Below, in pieces: positions 42,723 to 43,748 of a stretch of 43,748 nucleotides of DNA. This DNA comes from Eubacteriales bacterium (GTDB taxonomy: Bacteria > Bacillota > Clostridia > Lachnospirales > Lachnospiraceae), in NCBI GenBank assembly GCA_030537135.1, contig JAUNOP010000016.1, forward strand, positions 1 through 43,748, in the 5' to 3' direction. The translations under genes were made by a program, and so were the position numbers. Under the pieces are notes generated by a model. It did not search any database and was not told the origin of the DNA. It was given only the letters and a program-made list of their open reading frames with translations. Every line of letters begins with the position of its first letter. The first letter of the stretch is position 1.

Positions 42723-43520
42723 ATGATCAAAATCCATGTGAATAATGATGTGATTCTTTTTACAACAATGCGTGCAAAAAAGAATCGGGTTAATTTAGAC
42801 TATTGTTTTAATTTTAAAAATTTGGGAGATAACATTTCTCCTGTCATCGTAGAATATGTGGCAAAACAAAAGAATGTTCAGCTGAATAAAGATATAAATG
42901 AAACAAAGCATTTGTTTGCGGTTGGATCGATTATTACAGCGGGTCCACAAGATTGTACGGTTTGGGGAAGTGGTTTGCTAAATACAATAATTTTAAATAG
43001 ACTGGCATCACGGAAGCTGGATATTCGAGCTGTAAGAGGACCGCTTACAAGAATTATATTGATGGATCAAGGATATGAAGTCCCGGAAATCTATGGCGAT
43101 CCTGCTATTCTAATGCCGTTAATTTACGATATTTCTGTTGAAAAAAAGTATAAGGTTGGGTTGATTACACACTTTAATGAACCGGTTGAGGATGACTCTA
43201 AAGATGAATTTCACCGAATCAATATAGTCACGGATGATTATAAGAATTTTGTGAAGGAAATTAAGAGCTGTGAAATGATAATTTCATCAAGTCTGCATGG
43301 AATTATTTTTGCAGAGTCTTATGGAGTTCCGGCAGTTTTATTAAAGCCAAGATGTGATTTACTGAAATATTTCGACTATTACTATAGTACTGGACGATAT
43401 AATTTTCCAATGCTGGACAACTTGTCGAAGTTGGATGAGATTTGCGTACCGGAAATTCCTAATTTCAAGGGAATGCAAGATGGATTGATAACTGCATTTC
43501 CAAGAGATTTATGGGAATAA
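42723..43520 (+). CDS. Polysaccharide pyruvyltransferase family protein
   Basis: 265 residues with family motifs NLGDNISPVI, AVRGPLTRIIL, EIYGDPAILMPLI and SSLHGIIFAESYGVPAVLL. It would add pyruvate ketals to a surface glycan. The ATG at 42723 has no ribosome site. The likely translation start is ATG 42649, which is out of frame because of the G9 tract, so the gene may be switched off here or depend on slippage. AT-rich compared with the polyamine and molybdenum genes, as often in surface polysaccharide loci. Confidence 0.88.
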   Translation: MIKIHVNNDVILFTTMRAKKNRVNLDYCFNFKNLGDNISPVIVEYVAKQKNVQLNKDINETKHLFAVGSIITAGPQDCTVWGSGLLNTIILNRLASRKLDIRAVRGPLTRIILMDQGYEVPEIYGDPAILMPLIYDISVEKKYKVGLITHFNEPVEDDSKDEFHRINIVTDDYKNFVKEIKSCEMIISSSLHGIIFAESYGVPAVLLKPRCDLLKYFDYYYSTGRYNFPMLDNLSKLDEICVPEIPNFKGMQDGLITAFPRDLWE

Positions 43521-43525
43521 GTAGG

Positions 43526-43562
43526 AGCGAATCTAAACAGCAATGAATAGAGTTTCATTCGC
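43526..43562 (+). terminator. Weak hairpin after the pyruvyltransferase gene
   Basis: GCGAAT pairs with ATTCGC, and an inner AAAC/GTTT pair is present. The T run is very short (CTTT), so termination is uncertain. Confidence 0.35.
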
Positions 43563-43633
43563 CTTTAAGATGGCATCAGTGTGGGAGAAAATACGGCTTT
43601 AGAAACTGTGAACTCAATTATAGGAGACGGGGG

Positions 43634-43748
43634 GCAATCCAAGTTATTGACCCAACACTTTTATTGAATATGGATGAATATCCATATGAGGACGTTGAAG
43701 AAAATAATTACTGCTATTGCTATTTCTTGAATTTGAGGAATAAGAAGA
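43634..43748 (+). pseudogene. Fragment resembling a second pyruvyltransferase, 5' end missing
   Basis: The frame reads AIQVIDPTLLLNMDEYPYED and on to the window edge. (V/I)xDPTLLL is a typical internal motif of polysaccharide pyruvyltransferases, normally about 200 residues into the protein. Upstream the same frame loses likeness and no start is seen, so this is either a truncated remnant or a gene broken by a frameshift near the G6 run at 43629-43634. It continues past the window. Confidence 0.45.

Overview
The window looks like chromosome from a spore-forming, anaerobic gut-type Clostridia, most likely Lachnospiraceae. The grounds are spoIVA, an NAD-linked formate dehydrogenase of the NuoE/NuoF/FdhA type, a multi-cluster [FeFe] hydrogenase, a carboxyspermidine-type polyamine operon, strong AGGAGG ribosome sites and moderate-to-low GC. 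The species cannot be named from the sequence alone. No rRNA, tRNA, CRISPR array or insertion sequence was recognised.

1-3.3 kb: a secreted protein with cell-wall-binding-like repeats and a class A beta-lactamase-like domain, convergent with a probable group B [FeFe] hydrogenase; one long hairpin serves both ends. 3.5-10.2 kb: a molybdenum block on the + strand. It holds a molybdopterin-binding protein with a Cys-rich tail, moeA, mobB, and an unusual protein that joins a degenerate MobA-like domain to a ModE-type DNA-binding domain. A near-consensus promoter with a ModE-like inverted repeat then leads into modA-modB-modC. 10.2-17.1 kb: fdhD (-), with a long structured leader, is divergent from the formate dehydrogenase operon (NuoE-like, NuoF-like, Cys-type catalytic subunit, mobA). 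Together these regions supply molybdate uptake, cofactor maturation, the enzyme and its sulfurtransferase.

17.2-19.1 kb: two membrane proteins of unknown function (-). 19.4-20.9 kb: spoIVA. 20.9-21.4 kb: no protein gene, but a small RNA with its own promoter and terminator, then a structured leader with a terminator just before the polyamine operon. 21.4-28.3 kb: speA, speE, carboxyspermidine dehydrogenase, carboxyspermidine decarboxylase, aguA and aguB, which take arginine through agmatine and putrescine to spermidine. A truncated thioredoxin-like gene follows.

28.9-43.7 kb: the most interesting part. A tyrosine recombinase gene is followed by a 300-bp segment bounded by two 26-bp inverted sites. 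Inside it are a strong promoter, now pointing backwards, and a bidirectional terminator. Flipping the segment would aim the promoter at a long operon: an AP2-domain protein with four zinc-finger-like repeats; CpsC- and CpsD-like proteins; a LytR_C-domain membrane protein; an HPr-kinase-like protein; a PqqD-like peptide carrier; a SipW-like signal peptidase; a 58-residue precursor-like peptide missed by ORF length cut-offs; a radical SAM/SPASM enzyme; a nucleotidyltransferase; an ABC exporter; two glycosyltransferases; and a pyruvyltransferase preceded by a G9 tract. My reading is a phase-variable system that makes and exports a modified peptide, perhaps linked to a surface glycan. It is shown as OFF in this sequence. 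The layout is seen directly; the product and the switching are inferred.
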